Source: Mycolicibacterium sp. lyk4-40-TYG-92
GTDB lineage: Bacteria > Actinomycetota > Actinomycetes > Mycobacteriales > Mycobacteriaceae
Assembly (NCBI RefSeq): GCF_030209435.1
Contig: NZ_JARVRX010000020.1
Span: 62,001-126,000, forward strand
Length of the DNA stretch: 64,000 nt
Direction: 5' to 3'
The notes under the pieces are model-generated. The model ran no database searches. It saw nothing but the letters and a program-made list of their open reading frames with translations, and was not told the origin of the DNA. The number at the start of each line of letters is the position of its first letter. Positions within the stretch are counted from its first letter, which is position 1. Below, piece after piece: positions 8,462-17,812 of the stretch. A program made the position numbers and the translations under genes.

Positions 8462-8902
8462 TCAGGCAAAGGTACCGAGCGCGACGGCCGCGGCGCTCGC
8501 CAGGCACATCGACGGGCCGTGCGGCACGGTCCGGCCGCGGCGCCGCAGTAGGACGACCACGGCATACACGGCAGTCAACAGCGGTGCCCCGATTGCCGCG
8601 AGCACCCAGATATCGGCGCCGAACATCCCGGTGAGCGCACCCAGCCCGAGGGCGAGTTTGACGTCACCGCCGCCCATCGCCTTCGGGCTCACCAGATGGA
8701 TCAAGAGGTAGAGCGCACCCAGCGCGGTCGCCCCGGCCAGCGCGGCGAGGCCCCGGCCGAGAACGACAGCCGCCAGCAGAATGACCGCGGCACCGGGCAG
8801 CGTCAGCCGGTTCGGCAGGCGTCGTTCCCGGAGGTCGTAGACACACAGCGCAACCAGCCAAACGCCAACAGCCCCGCACCAAAAAACCTTGCCCACCCCC
8901 AT
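8462..8902 (-). CDS. A24-family prepilin peptidase (small, methylase-less form)
   Basis: 146 residues, hydrophobic throughout with about four to five membrane helices. The two catalytic aspartates of the family are visible: D23 in YDLRERRLPN and the aspartate of GGGDVKLALGLGALTG. These aspartyl proteases remove prepilin leader peptides at the membrane. The N-terminal methylation domain of full-length PilD is absent, as in the M. tuberculosis protein encoded just upstream of aroE (Rv2551c). No pilin genes are nearby, so its substrates lie elsewhere. Confidence 0.85.
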   Translation of the reverse strand: MGVGKVFWCGAVGVWLVALCVYDLRERRLPNRLTLPGAAVILLAAVVLGRGLAALAGATALGALYLLIHLVSPKAMGGGDVKLALGLGALTGMFGADIWVLAAIGAPLLTAVYAVVVLLRRRGRTVPHGPSMCLASAAAVALGTFA

Positions 8903-9169
8903 CTTTCGAGGCTAGGTGAGTTGCGCGGGGCGTCCCGACACAAATCTTCTGGTGGTGCCGTGCCCCGCGACAGTGCGTTGAGCCTGAGCTCAGGGTCTTC
9001 GCTACTCGAACATTGTGACCGCCAGCGCAGGATCAACGCCCACAAGGCATTTGCTTGTCAAGTGCCCAGCATATGCGCACACACGAACGTGCACCGAGTG
9101 CGTCTCGACCGCGGATCTGGCGATCTGTACGCACCCTCGACACAAATCTAGTGCCTGCGGCGCTAATTC
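8903..9169. other. 267-base gap between prepilin peptidase and aroE
   Basis: No convincing gene lies here; short frames lack ribosome-binding sites and family likeness. The 12-mer CGACACAAATCT occurs twice in direct orientation (8936-8947 and 9138-9149), bracketing about 190 bases with poorer-than-average GC, including AACATTGTGACC and GCATATGCGCAC. It may be the remnant of an insertion or a dispersed repeat. The leftward promoter for the prepilin peptidase should also lie here, but I cannot pick it out. Confidence 0.35.
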
Positions 9170-9946
9170 TCAGGAAGCAGCGAGCGCCGCGGCCATCGCC
9201 TCGCGCGGCGCCGGCATCCCGGTGAATTGCTCCACCTGGGCGTAGGCCTGGTTCAGCAGCATCTGCAGGCCGCTGACCACGCGGCCACCGGCCGCGGCAA
9301 CCGCGGCGGCCAGCGGCGTCGGCCACGGGTCGTAGATGGCGTCGAGCAGCACGGCCGTGCCGGCCACTGTGCCGGAGAACTCGCCGGCCACCGCGGCGGG
9401 CAGCGTATTGACCACCACGCCAAGGGATTTCAGTGGTTCGCCCAGCGCCACCCAGCGGGCTGCCATACCCAGCCGATGCCCGAGGTCCACCAGCGCCGCC
9501 GCCTTCTCCGCATTGCGGGCGACGATCGCGAGGTCCGGCACGCCGAGCTCTGCCAACGCCACCACCGCCGCAGGCGCCGTGCCACCGGAGCCCAGCACGG
9601 CCGCGGCGCCCGACACCTCACCCAACGCTCCGACAACCCCGTCGACATCGGTGTTGTCGGCGCGCCAGCCGCCGTCCACGCGCACCAGCGTGTTGGCCGA
9701 GCCGACGAGCTCAGCGCGCGCGGTGCGTTCGGTCGCGAAGCGCAGTGCCGCGAACTTGCCGGGCATGGTGACCGAGACACCGACCCATTCCGGCCCGAAA
9801 CCACCGACCAGACCGGGTAATTGCGCCTCGGTGCACTCGATGCGGTCGTAGGTCCAGTCGGTCAACCCGAGCTCCCGGTAGGCCGCCAGGTGCAGTTGCG
9901 GTGACCGCGAATGCGCGATGGGCGAGCCGAGGACGGCGGCCCTCAT
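9170..9946 (-). CDS. aroE: Shikimate dehydrogenase
   Basis: 258 residues; reduces 3-dehydroshikimate to shikimate with NADPH. The N-terminal substrate domain shows LGSPIAHSRSPQLH (shikimate-binding serines) and VSVTMPGKFAAL with the catalytic lysine; DNTDVDG carries the catalytic aspartate. The Rossmann loop GSGGTAPAAV starts near residue 116. The C terminus SGLQMLLNQAYAQVEQFTG is typical. The ATG at 9946 overlaps the mltG stop as ATGA. The frame extends upstream through mltG without homology. Confidence 0.95.
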   Translation of the reverse strand: MRAAVLGSPIAHSRSPQLHLAAYRELGLTDWTYDRIECTEAQLPGLVGGFGPEWVGVSVTMPGKFAALRFATERTARAELVGSANTLVRVDGGWRADNTDVDGVVGALGEVSGAAAVLGSGGTAPAAVVALAELGVPDLAIVARNAEKAAALVDLGHRLGMAARWVALGEPLKSLGVVVNTLPAAVAGEFSGTVAGTAVLLDAIYDPWPTPLAAAVAAAGGRVVSGLQMLLNQAYAQVEQFTGMPAPREAMAAALAAS

Positions 9947-11235
9947 CGGGCACTGTCGAGCACGCCGTTGCGTTTGGCGAGCTCGATGCTGGCGAGGTGC
10001 TGCTGGTAGTCGCGGGTGAAGACCGTCGTGCCCTGCAGGTCGATGGTCACGAAGTACAGCCAGTCCCCCGGCGCCGGGTCCTGCGCCGCGACGACGGCGG
10101 GCTGGCCGGGCGAACAGATCGGCGTGACCGGAAGGCCTTCGCGTGCATAGGTGTTCCACGGTGTCGGCTGCTCGCGGTCGGCGTCGGTGGTGGCCACCTC
10201 CTGGCGGTCCAGCGGGTAGTTCACCGTCGAGTCGAACTGCAGCCGGCGGTGATCAGGGGTCGCCAGCCGGTTGTAGATGACGCGGGCGACCTTGGCGAAG
10301 TCCTGTGGGTTGGACTCGCGCTGGACCAGCGATGCCACGATCAGGATCTGGTACGGGTTCAGGTTGGCGGCCGCGCCGGCGTCGAGCAGGCCGCCCTTTT
10401 CGTACTGGTGACCGCTCGAGCTGATCAGGCTCGCCAGAATCGATTCCGGCGTGCCGGCCGGGTCGACGTTCCACGTGCCCGGTGCGATGAGGCCCTCGAG
10501 TCTGCGGTGGTCGGTGCCCAGCGCCTTCACCGGTCCCGCCGCCCAGCTCGGCACCAGCAGCGTCGTGACGTCGGCGGCACCGGCGGCCTTCTTCAGATCG
10601 TCGGCGGACACGCACTTGCGCTTGCCGTCCAGGTCGACGCAGGTGGCGGCCGAGATCAGGCTGAAGATGCCCTGGTTGATCTTGTTGGTCTTGACGTCGC
10701 TGGTGTCGTCGAGCTGGCGGCCCTCGGGGATCACCAGCCGGCCCACCCGGTTGTTCTTCTCGGTCAACCGGGTCACCGCGTTGGCCGCCGAGATCTCGGT
10801 CCGCAGCTTGTAGAAGCCCGGCTGAATCTCGGTCATCGCCTTGTTGCCCTCGGCGGCCTGTACGAACGTCTTCACGTTCGCCACGACGCCGTGGTCGTGC
10901 AGGTTCTGTCCGATGGCGGTGGTCGAGTCGCCCTGATGGACCTCGATGACCAGGTCGTTGTTGCCGTCACCCGAGTAGTCGTTGCCCGAGCCGAAGATGC
11001 CGTGCCACAGGCGCGAACCCAGGAACACCGCGCTGACGACGACGACGATGAACACCGTCAGCGCCGCCACGCTGCGGCGACGCCGGCGCTTGCGGTTGCG
11101 CTCGGCGCGCACCCGTTCGGCCCGGCTCATGCCGCGGCGCGGACGGCCCACCGATTCGGGCTTGATGCGGGTGCTGCTGCCCCACTCGTCGTCGTCGCCC
11201 GGGGCGTCGGGGCGCATGTCCTCGGCCGGGGTCAC
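9943..11235 (-). CDS. mltG: Endolytic murein transglycosylase MltG (YceG family)
   Basis: 430 residues. A charged, Arg-rich cytosolic N terminus leads into one membrane helix (about 56-78, VAALTVFIVVVVSAVFLGS); the periplasmic YceG domain follows. The catalytic glutamate is expected in LIVASLVQRESNPQDFAKVARVIYNRL, and LQFDSTVNYPL and TPWNTYAREGLPVTPI are family signatures. MltG cuts nascent glycan strands and so limits their length. GTG start at 11235 overlapping the ruvX stop (GTGA). Corresponds to Rv2553c. Confidence 0.94.
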   Translation of the reverse strand: MTPAEDMRPDAPGDDDEWGSSTRIKPESVGRPRRGMSRAERVRAERNRKRRRRRSVAALTVFIVVVVSAVFLGSRLWHGIFGSGNDYSGDGNNDLVIEVHQGDSTTAIGQNLHDHGVVANVKTFVQAAEGNKAMTEIQPGFYKLRTEISAANAVTRLTEKNNRVGRLVIPEGRQLDDTSDVKTNKINQGIFSLISAATCVDLDGKRKCVSADDLKKAAGAADVTTLLVPSWAAGPVKALGTDHRRLEGLIAPGTWNVDPAGTPESILASLISSSGHQYEKGGLLDAGAAANLNPYQILIVASLVQRESNPQDFAKVARVIYNRLATPDHRRLQFDSTVNYPLDRQEVATTDADREQPTPWNTYAREGLPVTPICSPGQPAVVAAQDPAPGDWLYFVTIDLQGTTVFTRDYQQHLASIELAKRNGVLDSAR

Positions 11236-11741
11236 AGGTCGGCCTCCTCGGCCCGCGCGCGGGCGGCCAGCACCGTGCGGCGCATGTCGAGCCAGTTCTG
11301 CAGGATGCCGACGGCGGCCACCTGATCGATCATCTGACGTTGCCCCTTCGCACGCACTCCGGCCTCCCGCAGCGAGCGCTGCGCGGTGACCGTCGTCAGC
11401 CGTTCGTCGGCCATCCGAACCGGAGTCGGGGCCACCCGAACCGCCAGGGCGTCAGCCACCTCGATCGCGTCCCGCGCCGAGCTGCTCGCCCGGTCCTTCA
11501 GTGTGCGCGGCAACCCGACGACGATCTCGACCGCCTCCTGCTCACCGGCCAGCTTCGCCAGCCGGCCCAGGTGTTTGTCCGTCTTGTCGCGACGCACCGT
11601 CTCCAGCGGCGTCGCCAGGATGCCGTCGGGGTCGCACACGGCGACACCTATCCGCACCGTACCGACGTCGATGCCGAGCCGACGACCGCGGCCGGGGTCA
11701 TCGGCCCCGGGGCGGTCAGGCATACGGTCGGTATCGGCCAA
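11232..11741 (-). CDS. ruvX: YqgF/RuvX family RNase H-fold nuclease
   Basis: 169 residues with an RNase H-like fold: RRLGIDVGTVRIGVAVCDP carries the first catalytic aspartate, then IVVGLPRTLKD, RMADERLTTVTAQ and the final aspartate in MIDQVAAVGILQNWLD. The family acts on Holliday-junction-like DNA or in pre-16S rRNA maturation. I chose the TTG at 11741 because GGAG sits 5 bases before it and it follows alaS by 2 bases; the ATG at 11723 is the alternative. Confidence 0.92.
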   Translation of the reverse strand: MADTDRMPDRPGADDPGRGRRLGIDVGTVRIGVAVCDPDGILATPLETVRRDKTDKHLGRLAKLAGEQEAVEIVVGLPRTLKDRASSSARDAIEVADALAVRVAPTPVRMADERLTTVTAQRSLREAGVRAKGQRQMIDQVAAVGILQNWLDMRRTVLAARARAEEADL

Positions 11742-11743
11742 AG

Positions 11744-14431
11744 CTAGCTCCGGCCCAGTTCAGCGCGTAGCGCGGCCAGACCCGCGTCGATACCCGCTGC
11801 CCCCTTACCGGAACCCTGTGCCAGATCGGCCTTTCCACCACCACGGCCGCCGACCGCGGTGCCCAGCTGCTGCACCAGTTCGTTGGCCTTGAACCCGAGG
11901 TCCTGCGCGGCGGCGTTGACGGCCACCACGTACGGCACCGACTCACCCGAGTCGGCGATCAGTGCGATCACCGCCGGCTCCGAGCCGAGCTTGCCCTTGA
12001 TGTCGCCGACCAGGGTGCGCAGATCACCGCCGGAGAACCCGCCGGCCATGCGCTGCGCGACGACGCGCACCTTGCCGATGACCTCGGCGCCGGCCGCGGC
12101 GTTGGCGGCAGCGGCCTTGGCACCCGCCAGCCGGACCTTGTCGAGTTCCTTCTCGGCGGCCTTGAGCTTGTCGACCAGGGTGGCCACGCGTGCGGGCACC
12201 TCTTCCGAGGGCACCTTCAGCGACGCGGCCAGGCCCGCCATCAGCGCGCGTTCCTTGGCCAGGTGCCGGAACGACTCGAGCCCGACGTAGGCCTCGACAC
12301 GGCGCACACCCGAACCCACCGACGACTCGCCGAGGATGGTCACCGGGCCGATCTGCGCCGAGCGCTCGACGTGGGTACCACCGCACAGTTCCAGAGAGAA
12401 CGGCCCGCCGATCTCGACGACGCGGACCTCGTCCGGGTAGGACTCGCCGAACATCGCCATGGCGCCCATCGCCTTGGCCTTCTCCAGCTTCTCATTGAAG
12501 GTGTGCACCTCGAAGTCGGCCTGCACGGCCTCGTTGGTCACTTCCTCGACCTGGGTGCGCTGCTCGTCGCTGAGCGCGCCCTGGTAGTTGAAGTCGAACC
12601 GCAGGTAGCCCGGGCGGTTCAGCGAACCGGCCTGAACGGCATTGGGGCCCAACACCTGTCGCAGCGCGGCGTGCACCATGTGCGTACCCGAGTGGCCCTG
12701 CGTGGCACCGCGGCGCCAGGTCGGGTCGACGGCGGCGGTCACGGTGTCGCCCTCGACGAACTCACCGGACTCGACGTTGACGGTGTGCACCCACAGCGAT
12801 TTGGCGATCTTCTGCACGTCGGTGACCGCGGCCTTGGCGGTGGCCGACGAGCCGGTGCCCGTGATGGAACCGGTGTCGGCGATCTGGCCGCCCGACTCGG
12901 CGTACAGCGGCGTCCGGTCCAGCACGAGCTCTACGCGCTCCGCATCTTCGGAACCGTGCGTCACCACCGGCACCCGCTTGCCGTCCACGAAGATGCCGAG
13001 AATCCTTGCCTCGGAAGTCAATTCGTCGAAACCGGTGAACTCGGTCGGGCCGGCGTCGACGAGGTCGCGGTAGGCGGACAGGTCGGCATGCGCGTGCTTG
13101 CGGGCAGCGGCGTCGGCCTTGGCGCGGGCGCGCTGCTCAGCCATCAGGCCGCGGAAACCCTCTTCGTCGACGGACAGGCCGGCTTCGGCCGCCATCTCCA
13201 GCGTCAGCTCGACCGGGAAACCGTAGGTGTCGTGCAGCGTGAAGGCGTCACTACCGGAGACGACGGTCTTGCCCGCGGCCTTGGTGGCCGCCGCGGCGTC
13301 CTCGAACAGCCGCGATCCCGACGCGAGCGTGCGGTTGAAGGCGGTCTCCTCGGCGACCGCGATTCGGTTGATGCGCTCGAAGTCGGTGACCAGCTCCGGG
13401 TACGACGGACCCATCGTGTCGCGCACGGTGGCCATCAGGTCGGACATGATCGGCTGCTCGACGCCGAGCAGCTTGGCGGCCCGGATGATGCGGCGCAGCA
13501 GGCGGCGCAGCACGTAGCCGCGGCCTTCGTTACCGGGGGTGACGCCGTCGCCGATGATGATCGCGGCGGTGCGGCTGTGGTCGGCGATGACGCGGTAGCG
13601 CACGTCGTCCGCGTGGTTGCCGGCGCCGTAGTGGCGGGGCGCAACCGAGGCCACCATGTCGATGACGGGACGGACCAGGTCGGTCTCGTAGACGTTGTCG
13701 ACGCCCTGCAGCAGGCAGGCGATGCGCTCGACACCCATGCCGGTGTCGATGTTCTGACGCGGCAGCGGGCCCAGGATTTCGAAGTCGGTCTTGCTGGTGC
13801 CCTCGCCCCGCTCGTTCTCCATGAACACGAGGTTCCAGATCTCGATGTAGCGGTCCTCGTTGGCCTCTGGGCCACCGTCGATGCCGTACTCGGGGCCGCG
13901 GTCGTAGTAGATCTCCGAACACGGGCCGCAGGGGCCGGGGATGCCCATGGACCAGTAGTTGTCGGCCTTGCCACGGCGCTGGATGCGCTCCGGCGGCAGG
14001 CCGGCGATCTCCTCCCAGAGCCCGATGGCCTCGTCGTCATCGAGATAGACGGTGGCCCAGAGCTTTTCGGGGTCGAAGCCGTAGCCCCCCTCGGATACCG
14101 GGTTGGTCAGCAGATCCCAGGCGAGCGCGATGGCGCCGCGCTTGAAGTAGTCGCCGAACGAGAAGTTGCCGGCCATCTGGAAGAAGGTGTTGTGCCGGGT
14201 GGTGATTCCGACCTCGTCGATGTCCGGCGTACGGATGCACTTCTGGACGCTGGTCGCCTTGTCGTACGGCGGCGTGCGGTCGCCCAGGAAGTAAGGCACG
14301 AACTGCACCATGCCGGCGTTGACGAACAACAGGTTCGGATCGTCCAGGATCACCGATGCACTCGGCACCTCGGTGTGGCCCGCTTTCACGAAATGATCGA
14401 GGAATCGTTTCCTGATCTCGTGTGTCTGCAC
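11744..14431 (-). CDS. alaS: Alanyl-tRNA synthetase
   Basis: 895 residues, the expected length. The class II catalytic core (1-350) includes the N-terminal ILDDPNLLFVNAGMVQFVPYFLG and TRHNTFFQMAGNFSFGDYFKRGAI. The tRNA-recognition and editing domains follow; the editing zinc site is visible as GHSGTHMVHAALR and LCGGTHVERSAQIG. The C-terminal glycine-rich DHHA1 domain (GGRGGGKADLAQGSG) is complete. It charges tRNA-Ala and edits Ser and Gly mischarges. It heads the ruvX-mltG-aroE series as in M. tuberculosis (Rv2555c). Confidence 0.97.
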   Translation of the reverse strand: MQTHEIRKRFLDHFVKAGHTEVPSASVILDDPNLLFVNAGMVQFVPYFLGDRTPPYDKATSVQKCIRTPDIDEVGITTRHNTFFQMAGNFSFGDYFKRGAIALAWDLLTNPVSEGGYGFDPEKLWATVYLDDDEAIGLWEEIAGLPPERIQRRGKADNYWSMGIPGPCGPCSEIYYDRGPEYGIDGGPEANEDRYIEIWNLVFMENERGEGTSKTDFEILGPLPRQNIDTGMGVERIACLLQGVDNVYETDLVRPVIDMVASVAPRHYGAGNHADDVRYRVIADHSRTAAIIIGDGVTPGNEGRGYVLRRLLRRIIRAAKLLGVEQPIMSDLMATVRDTMGPSYPELVTDFERINRIAVAEETAFNRTLASGSRLFEDAAAATKAAGKTVVSGSDAFTLHDTYGFPVELTLEMAAEAGLSVDEEGFRGLMAEQRARAKADAAARKHAHADLSAYRDLVDAGPTEFTGFDELTSEARILGIFVDGKRVPVVTHGSEDAERVELVLDRTPLYAESGGQIADTGSITGTGSSATAKAAVTDVQKIAKSLWVHTVNVESGEFVEGDTVTAAVDPTWRRGATQGHSGTHMVHAALRQVLGPNAVQAGSLNRPGYLRFDFNYQGALSDEQRTQVEEVTNEAVQADFEVHTFNEKLEKAKAMGAMAMFGESYPDEVRVVEIGGPFSLELCGGTHVERSAQIGPVTILGESSVGSGVRRVEAYVGLESFRHLAKERALMAGLAASLKVPSEEVPARVATLVDKLKAAEKELDKVRLAGAKAAAANAAAGAEVIGKVRVVAQRMAGGFSGGDLRTLVGDIKGKLGSEPAVIALIADSGESVPYVVAVNAAAQDLGFKANELVQQLGTAVGGRGGGKADLAQGSGKGAAGIDAGLAALRAELGRS

Positions 14432-14594
14432 GTGCTGTTGTCCTTCATCGACCGGGTAGTTGCCCGCATAACAGTACCGGGTGCGGTTTTTGGCCCGGCC
14501 CTAGAACCATTGTGCGTCGCGGCGCCGCGGAGGACAGTTGGGTCTATCCGGTGGCGCCGCCGGAGCGCCGCCCTGAACAAAGAGGGGGTGGACC

Positions 14595-15212
14595 GTGTTC
14601 GCACGTTCTACCACGATGATGGCGCGCCCTGACCAGATCGATGCCGGCATCGCCTACATCCGCGACGACGTCATGCCGGTGCTGCAGGAACTTCCCGGTT
14701 CCGTCGGCCTGTCCCTGATGGTCGACCGGGATTCCGGCCGGTGCATCGCCACCAGCGCGTGGGAGTCCGAGGACGCCCTGCGTTACAGCGCCGGCGAGGG
14801 CCGCAGGCTCCGCAATCTGGCCGCCGAACGGTTCGGCGGCGGCGCCCCGCTGGTCGAGGAGTGGGAGATCGCCGTCCTGCACCGCGAACGCGGCAACGGC
14901 GCGTGCGTGCGGGCCACCTGGCTCACCGTGCCGCCGGATCTCATGGAGGCCGGCATCGACTACTACCGCGACACCGTACTGCGGCAGATCGAGCACCTGC
15001 CCGGGTTCTGCAGCGCCAGCCTGCTGGTCGATCGCGGCTCGGGCCGGGCAGTGTCGTCGGCGTCGTTCCGTACCCGCGAACTGATGGCGGACTACTGGCC
15101 GCAGGCCACCGCGCTGAAGGTCGAGTCGGTGCAGGCCGCCGGGGCGACGGAGATCGACGACTGCGCGTTCGATCTCGCCATCGCCCACCTGCGGGTGCCC
15201 GAACTGGTCTAG
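14595..15212 (+). CDS. Duplicated ABM-like alpha/beta-barrel protein (Rv2557/Rv2558 family)
   Basis: 205 residues formed by two related halves: both contain an A-G-I-x-Y-x-R/D pattern (IDAGIAYIRDDVMPVLQELPG and LMEAGIDYYRDTVLRQIEHLPG), then a short beta-strand ending in a conserved LMVDR/LLVDR. This looks like a duplicated antibiotic-biosynthesis-monooxygenase-type ferredoxin fold. The M. tuberculosis relatives Rv2557 and Rv2558 are usually described as starvation-linked conserved proteins of unknown function. GTG start at 14595. Its stop shares the tetranucleotide CTAG with the rarA stop on the other strand. Confidence 0.75.
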   Translation: MFARSTTMMARPDQIDAGIAYIRDDVMPVLQELPGSVGLSLMVDRDSGRCIATSAWESEDALRYSAGEGRRLRNLAAERFGGGAPLVEEWEIAVLHRERGNGACVRATWLTVPPDLMEAGIDYYRDTVLRQIEHLPGFCSASLLVDRGSGRAVSSASFRTRELMADYWPQATALKVESVQAAGATEIDDCAFDLAIAHLRVPELV

Positions 15213-16531
15213 CGCTTGCGCCGGATGATGGCGCGCAGCTTCTCCAGCCGGCCGCCGATCTCGCGTTCCGCCCCGTACGCGGTGGGCCGGTAGTAGTCGA
15301 CCCCGACCAGCTCATCGGGCGGATACTGTTGCGCCGCAACACCACCCGGGTGGTCGTGCGCGTACTTGTAGCCCTGGGCGTGCCCGAGCGCGGCAGCACC
15401 GGCGTAGTGCCCGTCCCGCAGATGCGCGGGCACCATGCCGGCCTTGCCGGCCTTGATGTCGGCCATCGCCGCGCCGAGAGCGACGGTTACCGCGTTGGAT
15501 TTCGGCGCCGTCGCCAGGTGCACCGTCGCGTGGGCCAGCGTCAGCTGGGCTTCCGGTAGCCCGATGAGCTGTACGGTCTGCGCGGCGGCCACCGCCGTCG
15601 GCAGCGCGGTCGGGTCGGCGATGCCGATGTCCTCGCTGGCCAGGATCATCAGCCGGCGCGCGATGAACCGCGGGTCCTCCCCCGCGGTCAGCATCCGCGC
15701 CAGGTAGTGCAGCGCGGCGTCGACGTCGGAGCCGCGCACCGATTTGATGAACGCGCTGACGACGTCGTAGTGCTGGTCACCGTCGCGGTCGTAGCGCACG
15801 GCCGCCTTGTCGAGGGACTGCTCGATCACGTCGACGGTCACGCGTTCCCCGGCTTCGGCCGCGACCTCCAGCGCCGTCAGTGCCCGTCGGGCATCTCCCG
15901 CCGACAGCGTCACGAGCAGCGCGACGGCGTCGTCGTCGACCTCGACGGCACCGCCCAGGCCGCGGGGATCGGTGATCGCCCGCTGCACGACGGTCCGCAC
16001 GGCGTCGGCCGTCAGCGGTTGCAGCTGCAGGATCAGCGACCGCGACAGCAGCGGCGCCACCACCGAGAACGACGGATTCTCCGTGGTCGCCGCGACCAGC
16101 AGCACCACCCGGTTCTCCACCGCGGCGAGCAGGGCGTCCTGCTGGGTCTTGGAGAAGCGGTGCACCTCGTCGATGAACAGCACCGTCTGGCGGCCGTGGA
16201 TGGCGCTCCGCCGGGCCTCGTCGATCACCGCGCGCACGTCCTTGACGCCGGCCGACAGCGCCGACAGCGCCTCGAACCGGCGGCCGGTGGCCCCGGAGAT
16301 CAGCGATGCCAGCGTGGTCTTGCCGGTGCCGGGCGGCCCGTAGAGGATGACGCTTGCCGCGCCCGAGCCCTCGACCAGGCGGCGCAGCGGCGAGCCCGGC
16401 TTGAGCAGGTGATCCTGGCCGACGACCTCGTCAAGGCCGGCCGGCCGCATCCGTACGGCCAACGGCGCCTGCACGACGGAGCCGGATGCCGGCTCGGCAT
16501 CGCCTCCTACGTCGAACAGCCCATCAGACAC
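15209..16531 (-). CDS. rarA: Replication-associated recombination protein A (RarA/MgsA AAA+ ATPase)
   Basis: 440 residues. AAA+ domain with Walker A GPPGTGKTTLAS (near residue 65), Walker B VLFIDEVHRFSKTQQDALL and sensor 1 VAATTENPSF; C-terminal lid and tetramerisation domain with EDIGIADP and HLRDGHYAGAAALGHAQGYKYAHDHPGG. RarA acts at stalled forks, associated with single-strand-binding protein. Matches Rv2559c. No wild-type feature of the family appears missing. Confidence 0.94.
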   Translation of the reverse strand: MSDGLFDVGGDAEPASGSVVQAPLAVRMRPAGLDEVVGQDHLLKPGSPLRRLVEGSGAASVILYGPPGTGKTTLASLISGATGRRFEALSALSAGVKDVRAVIDEARRSAIHGRQTVLFIDEVHRFSKTQQDALLAAVENRVVLLVAATTENPSFSVVAPLLSRSLILQLQPLTADAVRTVVQRAITDPRGLGGAVEVDDDAVALLVTLSAGDARRALTALEVAAEAGERVTVDVIEQSLDKAAVRYDRDGDQHYDVVSAFIKSVRGSDVDAALHYLARMLTAGEDPRFIARRLMILASEDIGIADPTALPTAVAAAQTVQLIGLPEAQLTLAHATVHLATAPKSNAVTVALGAAMADIKAGKAGMVPAHLRDGHYAGAAALGHAQGYKYAHDHPGGVAAQQYPPDELVGVDYYRPTAYGAEREIGGRLEKLRAIIRRKR

Positions 16532-16565
16532 GGTTCAGGCTTACCACGCCGCACCGACCGGCGGT

Positions 16566-17402
16566 TCAGTCGGCAGGTGCGGTGACGAAGTCGATCAGTT
16601 CCTCGACCCGTCCGATGAGTGCGGGTTCGAGGTCGTTCCAGTCGCGCACGCGGCCGCGGATGCGCTGCCACGCGTGGGCGATGTCGGCCTGGTCGGCGTG
16701 CGGCCAGCCCAGCGCATCGCAGACACCGTGCTTCCACTCGATGCCGCGCGGAATGACCGGCCACGCCTCGCGCCCGATGCGGGCGGGCTTGACGGCCTCC
16801 CAGATGTCGATGAACGGGTGGCCCACCACCAGCGTGTGCTCGCCGCCGGGGCCACGCCGCACCTGCTCGGCGATGCGCGCCTCCTTCGAACCCGCCACCA
16901 GGTGGTCGACGAGGACGCCGAGCCGGCGGCCCGGTCCCGGCTGGAACTCCCGCACGATGGCGGCCAGATCATCGACACCGCCGAGGTACTCGACGACCAC
17001 GCCCTCGACCCGCAGATCATGTCCCCACACCTGCTCGACCAGCTCGGCGTCGTGGCGGCCCTCCACATAGATGCGGCTGGCCAGCGCGGTGCGAGCCCGA
17101 TGTCCTTGCACGGCAACCGAACCCGACGCCGTGCGGGTGGGAGCGGCCGGTGCGGTGCGCTTGGGCGCGGTGAGGATGACGGGGTTCCCGTCGACCAGGT
17201 AGCCCGGGCCGATGGGGAACGGCTTGCGGTAGCCGTCGAAGTCCTCGAGGACCATCCGGCCGTACTCGACCGAGATGACGGCGCCCACGAAGCCGGTGGT
17301 GGCGCACTCGACCACGAGCCCCTTCTCGGCGGGCTGCTCGGTCGATCGCTTCCTGGCGTTCGGGTTGCGGGCCAGTACATCGGATCCGTATCGGTCGCTC
17401 AC
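16566..17402 (-). CDS. DUF3097 family protein
   Basis: 278 residues, soluble. The N terminus (residues 30-75) forms a small beta-barrel-like region rich in Gly and aromatics (EYGRMVLEDFDGYRKPFPIGPGYLVDG). The middle carries a Toprim-like stretch: RIYVEGRHDAELVEQVWG, then YLGGVDDLAAIV and GVLVDHLVAGSKEARIAEQV, with acidic residues spaced as in metal-dependent Toprim nucleases. Actinobacterial homologues are labelled DUF3097. GTG start at 17402. A nucleic-acid enzyme is plausible but not shown. Confidence 0.8.
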   Translation of the reverse strand: MSDRYGSDVLARNPNARKRSTEQPAEKGLVVECATTGFVGAVISVEYGRMVLEDFDGYRKPFPIGPGYLVDGNPVILTAPKRTAPAAPTRTASGSVAVQGHRARTALASRIYVEGRHDAELVEQVWGHDLRVEGVVVEYLGGVDDLAAIVREFQPGPGRRLGVLVDHLVAGSKEARIAEQVRRGPGGEHTLVVGHPFIDIWEAVKPARIGREAWPVIPRGIEWKHGVCDALGWPHADQADIAHAWQRIRGRVRDWNDLEPALIGRVEELIDFVTAPAD

Positions 17403-17470
17403 GGCACCGATCCTAGGAACGATTGCGGGCCAGATCCGGTTGCGCCACCCGCGTTTTCGTCACAGACCGG

Positions 17471-17779
17471 TTACGGGGCCTTCTCGACCTTGATGTCACA
17501 GGTGATGCGCTCACCGTCGACCTTCACGATCTTCATGTGCGCGACGTACTGGACCTTGCGCGGCCCGGTGAAGTGACAGTCGAACTGGGCGCCCTTGGTG
17601 GCTTCCACGTCGGACGGGCACTTCACGTCGGTGGGGGTGAACTTGTTCTGATCCGACACGAGCTTGACCACCTGCTTGGCGGCGTCATCGGCCTTGACCG
17701 TGGTCTTCGAACTACACCCAGCCGGCGCGAGGGCCACCAGACCCAGTAGCACCGCTGCCCCCACCCGTACGCGCATCAT
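17471..17779 (-). CDS. DUF4333 lipoprotein
   Basis: 102 residues. Signal sequence MMRVRVGAAVLLGLVALAPAGC ends in a lipobox (APAGC, cysteine about residue 22), so it should be lipid-anchored outside the membrane. The mature domain has two further cysteines (VKCPSDVEA and FDCHFTG) and ends in ITCDIKVEKAP, the pattern of the DUF4333 family found throughout mycobacteria, often in several copies. Function unknown. Confidence 0.85.
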   Translation of the reverse strand: MMRVRVGAAVLLGLVALAPAGCSSKTTVKADDAAKQVVKLVSDQNKFTPTDVKCPSDVEATKGAQFDCHFTGPRKVQYVAHMKIVKVDGERITCDIKVEKAP

Positions 17780-17812
17780 GGGCGCGATCGTGCTCTATCG
17801 CCGTGCGCCGCG

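Noticed and set aside
9015..9245. Possible small gene in the gap before aroE
   Set aside because: Runs into aroE on the other strand, lacks a ribosome-binding site and resembles nothing I know.
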